Assembly (NCBI RefSeq): GCF_902143515.1
Contig: NZ_CABFVD010000005.1
Location: 1-64,000, forward strand
Length of the DNA stretch: 64,000 nt
Reading direction: 5' to 3'
Source of the DNA: Hathewaya massiliensis
Lineage (GTDB): Bacteria; Bacillota; Clostridia; Clostridiales; Clostridiaceae
Position 1 is the stretch's first letter, and every line of letters begins with the position of its first letter. Below, in pieces: positions 43,362 to 52,947 of this stretch. A program made the position numbers and the translations under genes. The notes below the pieces were generated by a model, which saw only the letters and a program-made list of their open reading frames with translations, searched no databases and was not told where the DNA came from.

Positions 43362-44693
43362 ATGAGGGCAATAGTTCTTTCATCTAATAGTAGTGGTGGA
43401 GGAAAAACCACCTTAACTTTAGGACTTTTAAAAGCCTTAAAAAATAGAAAATATAAGGTTCAAGGATATAAAGTGGGACCTGACTACATTGATCCTGCTT
43501 TTCATAGTAAAATAACTGGAATCCCATCAAGAAATTTAGATATATTTTTAATGGGAGAGCAGGGGATTAAAAGTAGTTTTTCAAGGGGACATGGAGAATT
43601 AGGTGTAGTTGAAGGAGTTATGGGTTTTTATGATGGTAAGGGAATTGACACTAGTTACTCTACTTATGAAGTTGCAAAAACTTTAAACTTGCCAACGGTT
43701 TTAGTTATATCACCTAAGGCTCAAGTTGCTACTTTATGTGCAGAACTAAATGGAATTTGTAATTTTAAAGATGCAGACATTAGAGGAGTAATATTAAATA
43801 ATATAAGTGAAAGCTATTATGCTCTTTTAAAAGAGGCTATAGAAGCAAACTGCAATCTTAAGGTTTTTGGATATCTTCCTAAAAATCAAGAGTTAAAGCT
43901 TGAAAGTAGACATTTAGGCCTAGTTCAAAGTAGTGAAATTGAAGATTTAGAAGAAAAAATAGGACTTTGTGCAAAACTTTTAGAGGAAAATGTAGATATA
44001 GACTCTCTTCTAGAAGAGTTTAAGGAAACTGAAACTTATACAGATGATTTTCATATAGAAAATAAAAACTTAAAAATTGCTGTTGCCTATGATAAGGCTT
44101 TTAGCTTTTATTATAGAGAAAATATAGAACTTTTAGAAGAGGCAGGGGAAGTGATTTATTTTAGTCCCCTAAAGGATAAAGCTCTTCCAGAAAATATAGA
44201 TTTTCTATATCTAGGTGGAGGGTATCCAGAGGTTTTTTATGATGAATTAGCTAAAAATACTTCTATGCTAAATTCTATTAAAAAATCCCTAGATTCTGGA
44301 CTTAGATCTTATGCAGAATGTGGGGGAATGATGTATCTTACAAAGTGCATATTTAAAGATGAAAATGGGGAAGAGGAAAAACTTCCAGTGGTGAATTTCT
44401 TTAGTGGAAATTCATATATGACAAAAAGACTTCAAAACTTTGGATATGCCACAATTGAAATTGAGGAAGAAAACAACATACTACCTAAGGGGCTTAAGAT
44501 AAACTGCCATGAATTTCATAAGTCTTATGTAGATAATCCTGAAAAGACTATATATAAAGTTAAAAAAGAAAGTTTTAATGGAAAAGAAAAGACATGGAAT
44601 TGTGGTTATGTAAAAAATAATACCCTAGGTGCATATGCTCACATACATTTCTTTGGAAATATTGAATTTTTAAATAATTTGCTTTCAAAGTAG
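43362..44693 (+). CDS. cbiA: Cobyrinate a,c-diamide synthase
   Basis: 443 residues. P-loop SSNSSGGGKTTLTLGLL near the N terminus, VGPDYIDPAFHSKITG, EGVMGFYDGKG, and the glutaminase half with RSYAECGGMMYLT carrying the nucleophile Cys. Amidates the a and c side chains of cobyrinate. GGAGGAG precedes the ATG. The 287-base gap after it holds the R2 foldback repeat. Confidence 0.95.
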   Translation: MRAIVLSSNSSGGGKTTLTLGLLKALKNRKYKVQGYKVGPDYIDPAFHSKITGIPSRNLDIFLMGEQGIKSSFSRGHGELGVVEGVMGFYDGKGIDTSYSTYEVAKTLNLPTVLVISPKAQVATLCAELNGICNFKDADIRGVILNNISESYYALLKEAIEANCNLKVFGYLPKNQELKLESRHLGLVQSSEIEDLEEKIGLCAKLLEENVDIDSLLEEFKETETYTDDFHIENKNLKIAVAYDKAFSFYYRENIELLEEAGEVIYFSPLKDKALPENIDFLYLGGGYPEVFYDELAKNTSMLNSIKKSLDSGLRSYAECGGMMYLTKCIFKDENGEEEKLPVVNFFSGNSYMTKRLQNFGYATIEIEEENNILPKGLKINCHEFHKSYVDNPEKTIYKVKKESFNGKEKTWNCGYVKNNTLGAYAHIHFFGNIEFLNNLLSK

Positions 44694-44711
44694 ATTATTG
44701 TAACATTAAAA

Positions 44712-44931
44712 TTTGTTAGAGGGTTTTGTCCATATGATGGTTATGTAATCACATATGAACAGGCTTTTAGAATTTCATTGTTTCTGTAGTAAATATTACG
44801 TTAAAAAGTTTTAATGTCTGAGCAAAGCGAGTTTTAAAACTTTAGTAATATTTACGGAAGAAATAATAGAAATTGTAAGCGTAGTGAATCAGTGATGAAG
44901 TGGCTTTCATATGGACATTTTCTCTAACATA
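44712..44931. repeat. R2 foldback element within the cbi operon
   Basis: The left end TTGTTAGAG...GTCCATATGATGG (44712-44739) matches the inverted right end TATGTTAGAG...GTCCATATGAAAG (44931-44904). Inner arms (AGTAAATATTAC with GTAATATTTAC, AAGTTTTAA with TTTTAAAACTT) extend the symmetry almost to the centre at TGTCTGAGCAAAGCGAG. About 220 bp, no coding capacity. A partial copy lies at 17748-17790. Confidence 0.75.
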
Positions 44932-44980
44932 GTTTAGTATGAAAATTTTAGGTTAAACAGTTATAAAAGGAGAGAAAAGC

Positions 44981-45607
44981 ATGGATTATATAAAGGTTCC
45001 AATGGATATAGAAAAGAGAAGTTTTGAAATAATTGGAGAGGAAATGGGTCCTCATAATTTTGATGAGAGAGAACTTTCAATTATTAAAAGAGTAATTCAT
45101 ACTACTGCAGATTTTCAATATAAAGATATAACTTACATTAGAGAAGGGGCTATTGATAGTGCTCTTGAGACTTTAAAAAAGGGTGTTACAATTTACACAG
45201 ATACAAAAATGGCTCTATCTGGTATAAACAAGAAGGCCTTAGAGCAGCTTAATTGTAAGGTTGTATGTTATGTAAGTGAACCAGAAGTTGCAGCTATTGC
45301 AAAAGAAAGAGGAATAACTCGTTCTATGGCTGCAGTTGAAAAAGCAGTTTCTGATGGTGTTGAAATCTTTGTTTTTGGAAATGCTCCAACGGCTTTATTT
45401 AGGTTAAAAGAACTTATAGAAGAAGGAAAGGCAAATCCAAGTTTTGTAGTAGGAGCTCCAATTGGTTTTGTAGGTGCTGCTGAATCTAAAGAAGAATTTG
45501 AGAAGGTTTCAATGCCTATGATTACTGTAAGAGGTAGAAAAGGTGGAAGTACTGTAGCTGCTGCAATTATAAATGCTTTAATGTACATGATAGTTAAAAG
45601 AGATTAG
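44981..45607 (+). CDS. cbiC: Precorrin-8X / cobalt-precorrin-8 methylmutase
   Basis: 208 residues. Catalytic His in RVIHTTADFQY, GVTIYTDTKMALSGI, GNAPTALFRLKELI, VGAPIGFVGAAESKEE and the GRKGGSTVAAAIINAL end. Moves the C-11 methyl to C-12. AAAGGAGAG precedes the ATG; cbiD starts 16 bases after the stop. Confidence 0.96.
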   Translation: MDYIKVPMDIEKRSFEIIGEEMGPHNFDERELSIIKRVIHTTADFQYKDITYIREGAIDSALETLKKGVTIYTDTKMALSGINKKALEQLNCKVVCYVSEPEVAAIAKERGITRSMAAVEKAVSDGVEIFVFGNAPTALFRLKELIEEGKANPSFVVGAPIGFVGAAESKEEFEKVSMPMITVRGRKGGSTVAAAIINALMYMIVKRD

Positions 45608-45623
45608 TCTTTAGGAGAAAAAC

Positions 45624-46700
45624 ATGTTAGATTTATATGTTTATAGTGATGGAAAGAAATTAAGATGTGGTTATACTACAGGTTCTTGCAGTGCCGCAGC
45701 TGCTAAGGCAGCAACGTATATGTTATATACTGGGGAGTCCTTAGAGGAAGTTTCTATAGATACACCAAAGGGCATAAGACTTACAATTCCCCTATATAAG
45801 ATTAATCGTGAAGAGAATTTTGTGGAGTGCTGTGTTATAAAAGATGGTGGAGATGACCCTGATATGACTCATGGCCTTGAAATTTGGGCAAGAGCTGAAA
45901 AAAAGGATTCCGGTTATACTTTAAAAGGTGGAAAAGGTGTAGGCATGGTCATGGGAGAAGGCTTGTATGTTAAAAAGGGTGAATGGGCAATTAATCCTGT
46001 GCCAAGGCAGATGATAGAAAAAGAGGTTTTAGAAGTTTTACCAGAGCATAAGGGAGTAGAAATAACCATATTTGTTCCAAGGGGAGAGGAAATTGCTAAA
46101 AAGACCTTTAACCCTAGACTAAATATAATAGGTGGTATTTCTATATTAGGTACCACAGGCATTGTAACTCCTATGTCAGAAGAAGCTTTAAAGGATTCTG
46201 TAAAACTTGAAATGAACCAAAAATTTGCATCTGGAGTAAAGGAGCCTGTCCTTGTCTTTGGTAACATGGGAGAAGACATGTGCAAAGAGTTAAATGTGGA
46301 TATAAATACTGTAGTTACCATGTCTAACTATGTAGGCTTTGCTCTTGAATGTGCAGGTAACTTAGGTATTAAAAAGATAACCATGGTAGGGCATATAGGA
46401 AAGATAAGCAAGATTTCTGCAGGGTGTTTCCAAACTCATAGTAGAGTGTCTGATGTAAGGCTTGAAGTTTTAGCCTTAGAACTTGCCTTAGTAGGTGCTC
46501 CTACAGAGTTAGTAAGAAGAGTTTACGAGGAAAAAACCACAGAAGGTGCTATTAAGATAATTCCAGAGGAATACAATATAATTTATAAAAATATTGGTGA
46601 GAAGATTAAAAATAGAATTAAAATCTATAGCCATGATGAAATAGAGGCAGAAGTAGCTATTTACTCCATGGAAAAAGGGATTTTATATAAATCATTTTAA
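45624..46700 (+). CDS. cbiD: Cobalt-precorrin-5B C1-methyltransferase
   Basis: 358 residues. The [18 protein letters not shown] signature near the N terminus, [12 protein letters not shown], and the [23 protein letters not shown] region are diagnostic. Methylates C-1 in the anaerobic pathway. Confidence 0.95.
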   Translation: MLDLYVYSDGKKLRCGYTTGSCSAAAAKAATYMLYTGESLEEVSIDTPKGIRLTIPLYKINREENFVECCVIKDGGDDPDMTHGLEIWARAEKKDSGYTLKGGKGVGMVMGEGLYVKKGEWAINPVPRQMIEKEVLEVLPEHKGVEITIFVPRGEEIAKKTFNPRLNIIGGISILGTTGIVTPMSEEALKDSVKLEMNQKFASGVKEPVLVFGNMGEDMCKELNVDINTVVTMSNYVGFALECAGNLGIKKITMVGHIGKISKISAGCFQTHSRVSDVRLEVLALELALVGAPTELVRRVYEEKTTEGAIKIIPEEYNIIYKNIGEKIKNRIKIYSHDEIEAEVAIYSMEKGILYKSF

Positions 46701-46817
46701 TCTCATAAATGAGTTATATTTATCTTAGTAGTAGATAAATTTACTTTTAAGAAGTTATTTTAATTATAGATTAATATTTAATTTTTTATAGTATAGAAGA
46801 TTAAAGGAGTTTTAAAA

Positions 46818-47438
46818 ATGAAAGAAAAAACTCAGATATATGTAATAGGATTAGGACCTGGTCATTCTGACTATATCCTACCAAAGGCTCTTAAGACTTT
46901 ACATGAAGTTTCTGCTGTGGTTGGCTTTAGCCGTGCCATGGAGAGTATAGACTTTGTAGATAATAAGAAAATTATAATAAAGTCCTTAAAAGAATTAAAG
47001 GAACTTAGTGAAGAAGAAAAATATGATTCTTTAGGTGTAATAGCTTCTGGCGATCCTTGTTATTATGGTATAACAAATTATATTAAAAATAATATATCAG
47101 AAGAATTAAAGGTAGTTCCAGGATTAAGTTCTTTTCAATATTTAAGTTCAAGGCTTGCACTACCTTGGCAAGAAGCTTATGTTGGTAGTATGCATGGAAG
47201 AGAAGAGGACTTTTGTGAAAAAGTAAAAGAATATAACTTGAGTTTTTGGTTAGTTGATAAAAAATGGACTCCTGAAGCCCTTTGTGAAAAGCTTTATAAA
47301 GAGGGCATTAAGGGAACTGCTTATGTTGGTGAGAATTTATCCTACGAACATGAGAAGATTTTCAGAGGAACTATAGAAGAGGCTTCTAAGGGTAACTTTA
47401 ATGATCTTAGTGTTCTTGTAATTGAGAGATATGAATAA
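46818..47438 (+). CDS. cbiE: Cobalt-precorrin-7 C5-methyltransferase
   Basis: 206-residue tetrapyrrole methylase: IGLGPGHSDYILPKA glycine loop, VIASGDPCYYG and VVPGLSSFQYLSSRL SAM-site segments. Acts with CbiT (next gene) at C-5 and C-15 with decarboxylation; the two proteins are separate here, as in Salmonella. Confidence 0.92.
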   Translation: MKEKTQIYVIGLGPGHSDYILPKALKTLHEVSAVVGFSRAMESIDFVDNKKIIIKSLKELKELSEEEKYDSLGVIASGDPCYYGITNYIKNNISEELKVVPGLSSFQYLSSRLALPWQEAYVGSMHGREEDFCEKVKEYNLSFWLVDKKWTPEALCEKLYKEGIKGTAYVGENLSYEHEKIFRGTIEEASKGNFNDLSVLVIERYE

Positions 47439-47487
47439 TATAAGATTTAATAAAGCTTACATATAAAAAGTGAGGAGACATATCTAT

Positions 47488-48048
47488 ATGAAATATATAA
47501 GAGATGAAGAATTTATTCGTGGGGATTGTCCCATGACTAAAGAAGAAATAAGAATTTTAAGTATTTCTAAAATGGAATTAAAAGAGGATTCTAAGGTTTT
47601 AGATGTTGGGGCTGGTACTGGTTCTGTAACAGTTCAAGCAGCTAAGATTTGTCATAAGGGTAGTGTTATTGGCATAGAAAAAGATCCAGCAGCCTTAGAG
47701 ACTATTTATAAAAATATAGAAAAATTTCAGGCTAATAATTTAAAGGTTCTAGAAGGAACTGCCATGGAGCATATGAAAGATATGAAGGAAGAGTTTGATT
47801 CAATTTTCATAGGTGGAAGTAGCGGAGAACTTCGAGATATTATAGAGGAAGCTTATAGAATGCTTAAGGATTCTGGAGTTATGGTTTTAAACTTTATAAC
47901 TTTAAATAATGTTTATACGGCTATGGAAAAGTTAAAGGAATTAAAATGCAAGGTGGAATGCATTCAAGTGGGTATAAGTAAGACTAGAGGTCAAAGTTAT
48001 ATGTTAACCGCTTTAAATCCAATTTTTATTGTAAGAGCTGAAAAATAA
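47488..48048 (+). CDS. cbiT: Cobalt-precorrin-6B C15-methyltransferase (decarboxylating)
   Basis: 186 residues, Rossmann methyltransferase: RGDCPMTKEEIRILS family start, SAM loop VLDVGAGTGSVTVQAA, IGIEKDPAALE and FIGGSSGEL. The ATG at 47488 follows AGGAG by about ten bases; an in-frame GTG at 47470 overlaps that site and is rejected. Confidence 0.94.
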   Translation: MKYIRDEEFIRGDCPMTKEEIRILSISKMELKEDSKVLDVGAGTGSVTVQAAKICHKGSVIGIEKDPAALETIYKNIEKFQANNLKVLEGTAMEHMKDMKEEFDSIFIGGSSGELRDIIEEAYRMLKDSGVMVLNFITLNNVYTAMEKLKELKCKVECIQVGISKTRGQSYMLTALNPIFIVRAEK

Positions 48049-48059
48049 GGAGGAGAATT

Positions 48060-48725
48060 ATGGCAACTTTATACGGAATAGGTGTTGGGCCAGGAGATAA
48101 GGAATTACTTACTATTAAAGCTGTAAATGTATTAAAGAAGGTAGATGTGGTAATAGTACCGACTGCCATGGCTGGTGGAAAAAGCATAGCTTATGAAACA
48201 GCAGAGGAGTATATTCCAAAGGATACTGAAGTGGTGTTTAAGCATTTCCCAATGGGTGGAGAAGATAGAGAAGAGAAAATATTAGATGCTTATGTAGAGG
48301 TTGAAAAGTATATAGAAGATGGTAAGGATGTAGCATTTTTAACCATAGGAGATCCTTTTGTTTATAGTACCTATGTTTATCTTTTAGAACATGCAAAGGG
48401 AAGAGGATTTAATGTGGAGACAGTACCTGGTATTACTTCTTTCTGTGCTTCAGCATCTATAGTTGGTCAAGAATTAGTAATTGGAGATGAACCACTTTTA
48501 ATTCTACCTGCAACTAGATTAGATTCAGTTAAGGATGAAAAATTCCTTGTTATAATGAAGGTTTATAAAATAGAAGAACAGGTTATAAACTTCCTAGAAG
48601 AAAGAGGATTTAAGTATGTCCTTGTAAAAAGAGCAGGAAGAGAAGGACAGGAAGTTTTAAGAACTAGAGAAGAAATTATAAGTTCAAGAGAATATATGAG
48701 TCTTATTATTGCAAAACGTGATTAA
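48060..48725 (+). CDS. cbiL: Cobalt-factor II C20-methyltransferase
   Basis: 221-residue tetrapyrrole methylase. GIGVGPGDKELLTIKAVNVL, LTIGDPFVYSTYVYLLE and TVPGITSFCASASIV are the SAM-site blocks with CbiL/CobI character. AAGGAGGAG precedes the ATG. A 175-base AT-rich gap follows. Confidence 0.94.
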   Translation: MATLYGIGVGPGDKELLTIKAVNVLKKVDVVIVPTAMAGGKSIAYETAEEYIPKDTEVVFKHFPMGGEDREEKILDAYVEVEKYIEDGKDVAFLTIGDPFVYSTYVYLLEHAKGRGFNVETVPGITSFCASASIVGQELVIGDEPLLILPATRLDSVKDEKFLVIMKVYKIEEQVINFLEERGFKYVLVKRAGREGQEVLRTREEIISSREYMSLIIAKRD

Positions 48726-48900
48726 TCTTTAAATAATCTTTTACTATAAAGTGGATTAAATTTAGAGATACTTATTTTAGAGATACTTATTGAAAAATTT
48801 AATTTGAACATACAAAACTTTAAATTATAAATTAAGTCTTCACCCTTAAGAAAATAAGTGGAGAGGCATGGATAAATTTTAAAATTATAGGAGGAAAACT

Positions 48901-49653
48901 ATGATATATTTTATTGGAGCAGGACCAGGAGATGTAGATTTAATAACTGTAAAGGGAAGAGATACTTTAGCTAAGGCTGATATTGTTATATATGCAGGGT
49001 CACTAGTTAGCCCAGAACATTTAGCATTCTGCAAAGAGGGAGTTGAAAAGTACAACTCAGCTTCTATGAATTTAGATGAAGTTATAGAAGTTATGTTAAG
49101 AGGAGAAAAGGAAGGAAAAACTACAGTAAGACTTCATACTGGAGACCCTTCAATTTATGGTGCTATAAAAGAGCAAATGGATGAACTTGATAAACATGGA
49201 GATATAAAATATGAGGTTATTCCAGGTGTAAGTTCATGTACAGCAGCAGCTGCAGCTATTAAAAAGGAGTTTACTCTACCATCTGTAACTCAAACTCTTA
49301 TATTAACAAGAGTTGAAGGTAGAACTCCAGTACCTGAAACTGAAGACCTTGAAAATTTAGCTAGAATTGGAGCTTCCATGGCTATATTCTTATCTATTAG
49401 CATGATAGAAAAAGTTGTGGCTAAATTAAGAAAGGGATATGGAAGAAATGTTCCTATAGCTATTGTTGAAAGAGCTACTTGGGAAGATCAAAGAGTAATT
49501 TATGGAACTCTAGATGATATAGCTGAAAAAGTTAAAGAGGCTGGAATTACTAAATGTGCTCAAATCTTAGTTGGTGACTTTATAGATTGTGATTATGAAA
49601 AGAGCAAATTATACGATAAAAGCTTTACTCATATGTTTAGAGAAGGAAAATAA
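48901..49653 (+). CDS. cbiF: Cobalt-precorrin-4 C11-methyltransferase
   Basis: 250-residue methylase. IGAGPGDVDLITVKGRD, ADIVIYAGSLVSPEHL, RLHTGDPSIYGAIKEQ and VIPGVSSCTAAAAAIKKEFTLP give a clear CbiF/CobM assignment. AGGAGG precedes the ATG; cbiG follows after 12 bases. Confidence 0.95.
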   Translation: MIYFIGAGPGDVDLITVKGRDTLAKADIVIYAGSLVSPEHLAFCKEGVEKYNSASMNLDEVIEVMLRGEKEGKTTVRLHTGDPSIYGAIKEQMDELDKHGDIKYEVIPGVSSCTAAAAAIKKEFTLPSVTQTLILTRVEGRTPVPETEDLENLARIGASMAIFLSISMIEKVVAKLRKGYGRNVPIAIVERATWEDQRVIYGTLDDIAEKVKEAGITKCAQILVGDFIDCDYEKSKLYDKSFTHMFREGK

Positions 49654-49665
49654 TGAGGAAGATTC

Positions 49666-50679
49666 ATGATTAATGAAAATAAAAAAGAATTTTTAGCCAT
49701 AATTTGTGTTACAGAAGAAGGGCACAGGATTAGTGAAAATATAAAGAAAACATATAATGCTCATGTTTATAGAAGAGAGGAAGTTAAAAAATTAGGCATA
49801 AAGGAAGTTACAAAAATAGCTTTTGAGAGCTACAATTTTATAATATTTATATCTTCTACAGGCATAGCAGTAAGAAGTATTGCACCTTACGTAAAGAGTA
49901 AAACTGAGGACCCAGGTATCTTAGTTATAGATAATAGCTCAAATTATGTAATTTCTCTTTTAAGTGGCCACATTGGTGGGGCAAATGAACTTACAGAGAG
50001 TATAGCTAAAATTTTAAATGCAAAAGCCATAATAACTACAGCTACAGATAATTTAGGTTTAGAAGCTCCTGATATGGTAGCTAAGAAAAATAATTTAGTT
50101 ATAGATAATATGAAGATTTGTAAGGATGTAGCCGCATTTTTAGTTCATGGTTATGATGTAGGTTTTTTATATGAAGAAGGCTTAATAGATGTACCAAAGG
50201 GGTATATACCTTATAATCATAATACTAGAGATAAGGTTAAGGCTTTAATATTAGTAACTAATAAAGATAAGGTAGAGGATTATGGAATACCAGCTTTAAA
50301 GCTAATAAAGAAAAACATAGTTTTAGGAATTGGATGTAAAAAAGATTACCCGGAAAATAAAATGATGGAAAAGACTTTTGAAATTTTAAGGGTATACAAC
50401 ATAGATAAAAGGGCTATAAAAGCTATTGGAACTGCATGGGTAAAAGCAGAAGAGAGGGCTATTATAACTCTTAGTAAAAATTTAAATTGCGAAATGAGGA
50501 CTTTTACAAAAGAGGAAATACAAAGGGTTCATTTAAATTATAAAGGCTCTGACTTTGTGGAAAAGAATATAGGGGTTCGTGCTGTATGCGAGCCTTCTGT
50601 GGAGCTTTTAGGCGGGAATATGATAACTGATAAATTATCTTTAGATGGTATGACCTTATGTATTGGAGTTTTAAATTGA
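49666..50679 (+). CDS. cbiG: Cobalt-precorrin-5A hydrolase
   Basis: 337 residues in the three-part CbiG layout: N-terminal domain (IICVTEEGHRISENIKK, then IFISSTGIAVRSIAPYVKSK), central linker domain, and C-terminal CbiG_C with VLGIGCKKDYP and GVRAVCEPSVELLGG. Opens the delta-lactone and releases the C-20 fragment as acetaldehyde. Confidence 0.94.
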   Translation: MINENKKEFLAIICVTEEGHRISENIKKTYNAHVYRREEVKKLGIKEVTKIAFESYNFIIFISSTGIAVRSIAPYVKSKTEDPGILVIDNSSNYVISLLSGHIGGANELTESIAKILNAKAIITTATDNLGLEAPDMVAKKNNLVIDNMKICKDVAAFLVHGYDVGFLYEEGLIDVPKGYIPYNHNTRDKVKALILVTNKDKVEDYGIPALKLIKKNIVLGIGCKKDYPENKMMEKTFEILRVYNIDKRAIKAIGTAWVKAEERAIITLSKNLNCEMRTFTKEEIQRVHLNYKGSDFVEKNIGVRAVCEPSVELLGGNMITDKLSLDGMTLCIGVLN

Positions 50680-50692
50680 AAGGAGTAAATTT

Positions 50693-51424
50693 ATGAAAAA
50701 ACTATATGTTATAGGAATTGGACCAGGTGGATTAGATCACTTAACTATAAAAGCTAAGAAAGCTATAGAAGAAAGTGAAATTATAGTAGGATATACAAAG
50801 TATATAGATATGATAAAACCTCTTTTAGAGGGAAAAGAAGTCTTTGCAACAGGAATGAAAGGCGAAGAAGAAAGATGTAAAAAAGCTATAGAACTTGCAG
50901 AGGATAAGATAGTATCTGTAGTTAGCACAGGAGATTCAGGAATTTATGGTATGGCAGGATTAATTCTTCAACTTAAAAATGAAGCAGAAGTTGAAGTTAT
51001 TCCAGGAGTTACAGCATCTTCTGCAGCAGCTTCTGTATTAGGAGCTCCACTTATGCATGATAACTGTAATATAAGCTTAAGTGACCTTATGACTCCTTAT
51101 GAACTAATTAAAAAGAGAGTAGAAAATGCAACAGATGCTGATTTTGTAATTTCTCTATATAACCCTAAGAGCAAGGGAAGACCTCATTATTTAGCAGAGT
51201 GCTTAGATATAGTTAAAAAATATAGAGAAGGCAATACTCCAATAGGTGTAGTTAGAAACGCCTTAAGAGAGGGACAAGAAATCAACATATTTACTCTAGA
51301 TAATTTTGATCCTGAAGTTGTAGATATGTTTTCTATAGTAATAATAGGAAATAGTCAAAGTTATATAGAAAATGGAAGAATCATAACTCCAAGAGGATAT
51401 AAAGTAAACAATAAAGCAGAATAG
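50693..51424 (+). CDS. cbiH: Cobalt-precorrin-3 C17-methyltransferase
   Basis: 243-residue methylase, ring-contracting. GIGPGGLDHLTIKAK, VSTGDSGIYGMAGLI, VIPGVTASSAAASVLGAPL, then the CobJ/CbiH block LSDLMTPYELIKKRVE and SLYNPKSKGRPHYL. AAAGGAG precedes the ATG. Confidence 0.95.
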   Translation: MKKLYVIGIGPGGLDHLTIKAKKAIEESEIIVGYTKYIDMIKPLLEGKEVFATGMKGEEERCKKAIELAEDKIVSVVSTGDSGIYGMAGLILQLKNEAEVEVIPGVTASSAAASVLGAPLMHDNCNISLSDLMTPYELIKKRVENATDADFVISLYNPKSKGRPHYLAECLDIVKKYREGNTPIGVVRNALREGQEINIFTLDNFDPEVVDMFSIVIIGNSQSYIENGRIITPRGYKVNNKAE

Positions 51425-51510
51425 ACTATTCTAAAATAACTTGCAAAGAAATAGCATTTACTTAATTTGCTATGAATTTGCAAGTTATTGTTTAAAGAGG
51501 AGGAAATTTT

Positions 51511-52281
51511 ATGATAGGTTTAATTTTAGGTACTTCAGAAGGTAAGAAAATACTATCCTTATTAAATGAATTTACAGAAGATATTTTTGTATCTACAGCT
51601 ACAGAATATGGTGGAGAATTACTTAAGAATTATAAGCATAAAGTTTTAAATACTACTCCTATGGACTATGATAAAATGGTAGAAACCATAAAAAAATATA
51701 ATATTACTACTTTTGTAGATGGCTCTCATCCATATGCACTAGTTGTTACAGAGAACTTAAAAAAAGCATGTAATGATACAGGCATAACTTATTTAAGATA
51801 TGAAAGACCTTCTGTGGTAGAGCCTTATGAAAAGTATGAGGATGTAATTGTTACAGAAGGTTATGAAGAGCTTGCACTAGTTTTAAAATATGTAACTGGA
51901 AACATATTAAATACTACAGGAAGTAGAAATATTAAAAGGGTACTTGAGTTAAATTTAGAAAATAGAATAATCCATAGGGTACTTCCAACTCTTAAAGTTA
52001 TGCAGGAATTAGATGAGCTTAAAATAATGCCAGAGGATATTGTAGCTATAAAAGGGCCTATTAGCTATGAGCTTAATAAGGCTTTTATAGAAGAACATGA
52101 TGCCAAAGCCATTCTTATGAAAGATAGTGGAGTACAAGGTGGTACAGAGGAAAAGCTAAGAGCTGCATTAGATAGTGGAATTAAAGCAGTTGTAATAGGA
52201 AGAAAAAAAATAAAAGAAGAGGACAATAATATATTTTACTCAGTAGAAGAAGTTGTTTCATATATAAGAGAAAACAACTAG
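51511..52281 (+). CDS. cbiJ: Cobalt-precorrin-6A reductase
   Basis: 256 residues. GLILGTSEGKKILSLL N-terminal NAD(P)H loop, FVDGSHPYALVVTENL, NILNTTGSRNIKRV, RVLPTLKVM and MKDSGVQGGTEEKLRAAL are the CobK/CbiJ blocks. Last gene of the riboswitch-controlled operon; GAGGAGG precedes the ATG. Confidence 0.93.
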   Translation: MIGLILGTSEGKKILSLLNEFTEDIFVSTATEYGGELLKNYKHKVLNTTPMDYDKMVETIKKYNITTFVDGSHPYALVVTENLKKACNDTGITYLRYERPSVVEPYEKYEDVIVTEGYEELALVLKYVTGNILNTTGSRNIKRVLELNLENRIIHRVLPTLKVMQELDELKIMPEDIVAIKGPISYELNKAFIEEHDAKAILMKDSGVQGGTEEKLRAALDSGIKAVVIGRKKIKEEDNNIFYSVEEVVSYIRENN

Positions 52282-52600
52282 CTAGAGAGATAATTCATAA
52301 ACCTCTAAGTAATAAAGTTTTTTATACAATAAGAGAAAATATCTGCTAGATTATAATTATAAGGCTTATTGAAATTCTTAGGATATGTTATAATTTTCAT
52401 AATGATACTGTATAATATAATATATAGTTAACTTCAAATTAGTAAGCTAGTTTTCAAAGAAGTTATAATTGTAGTTTAAATATAAAGTTTTTATATTTAA
52501 ATATTAAAACAGCTATGTATAAAAATTAATTAAGTAGTAATAATCTCCATATTTTTAGTAGGAGACTAAGTTTAAAGAAAGTAAAAAGGGGTTATGAGAT
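52282..52600. other. Intergenic region after the cbi operon
   Basis: 319 AT-rich bases. No clear terminator hairpin with T-run and no coding frame were found; it must contain the promoter of the DUF1450 gene. Confidence 0.5.
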
Positions 52601-52813
52601 ATGCAAGTGAGTTTTTGCAAAGAAAATACAGCAGTAATAGAAGTTTATGAAATGATACAAAAATATCATCCAGAATATAAGGTTACATGGAATAAATGCA
52701 TTGGTGAGTGCTCAAAATGTAGTTATAAGTATATAGCAAGAGTTGAGGGGAAGTTTATAGAAGGAGATACTGCGGATCAATTATATGACAAAATAGTAAA
52801 ATTTTTTGCTTAA
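52601..52813 (+). CDS. DUF1450 (YuzB-like) protein
   Basis: 70 residues with a thioredoxin-like small fold. Cys 6 (SFCKEN) and a CIGECSKCSYK cluster (Cys 33, 37, 40) are the conserved features, probably a metal or thiol-redox site. Function unknown. AAAAAGGGG lies about 13 bases before the ATG. Confidence 0.75.
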   Translation: MQVSFCKENTAVIEVYEMIQKYHPEYKVTWNKCIGECSKCSYKYIARVEGKFIEGDTADQLYDKIVKFFA

Positions 52814-52885
52814 ATAAAGCTTTTCTCTAATGTGAAGAATGTTTTTATATAAAGAATATTCAACTATATTATAAATTAAAGTATT

Positions 52886-52931
52886 AATATCCCTTAAGGT
52901 AGGTTTTAAATTACTTTAAGGGATATTTTTT
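52886..52931. terminator. Bidirectional terminator
   Basis: AATATCCCTTAAG (52886-52898) pairs with CTTTAAGGGATATT (52914-52927), followed by T. Between convergent DUF1450 and gerKC-like genes. Confidence 0.85.
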
Positions 52932-52947
52932 AGTCAATAACTTAGAT

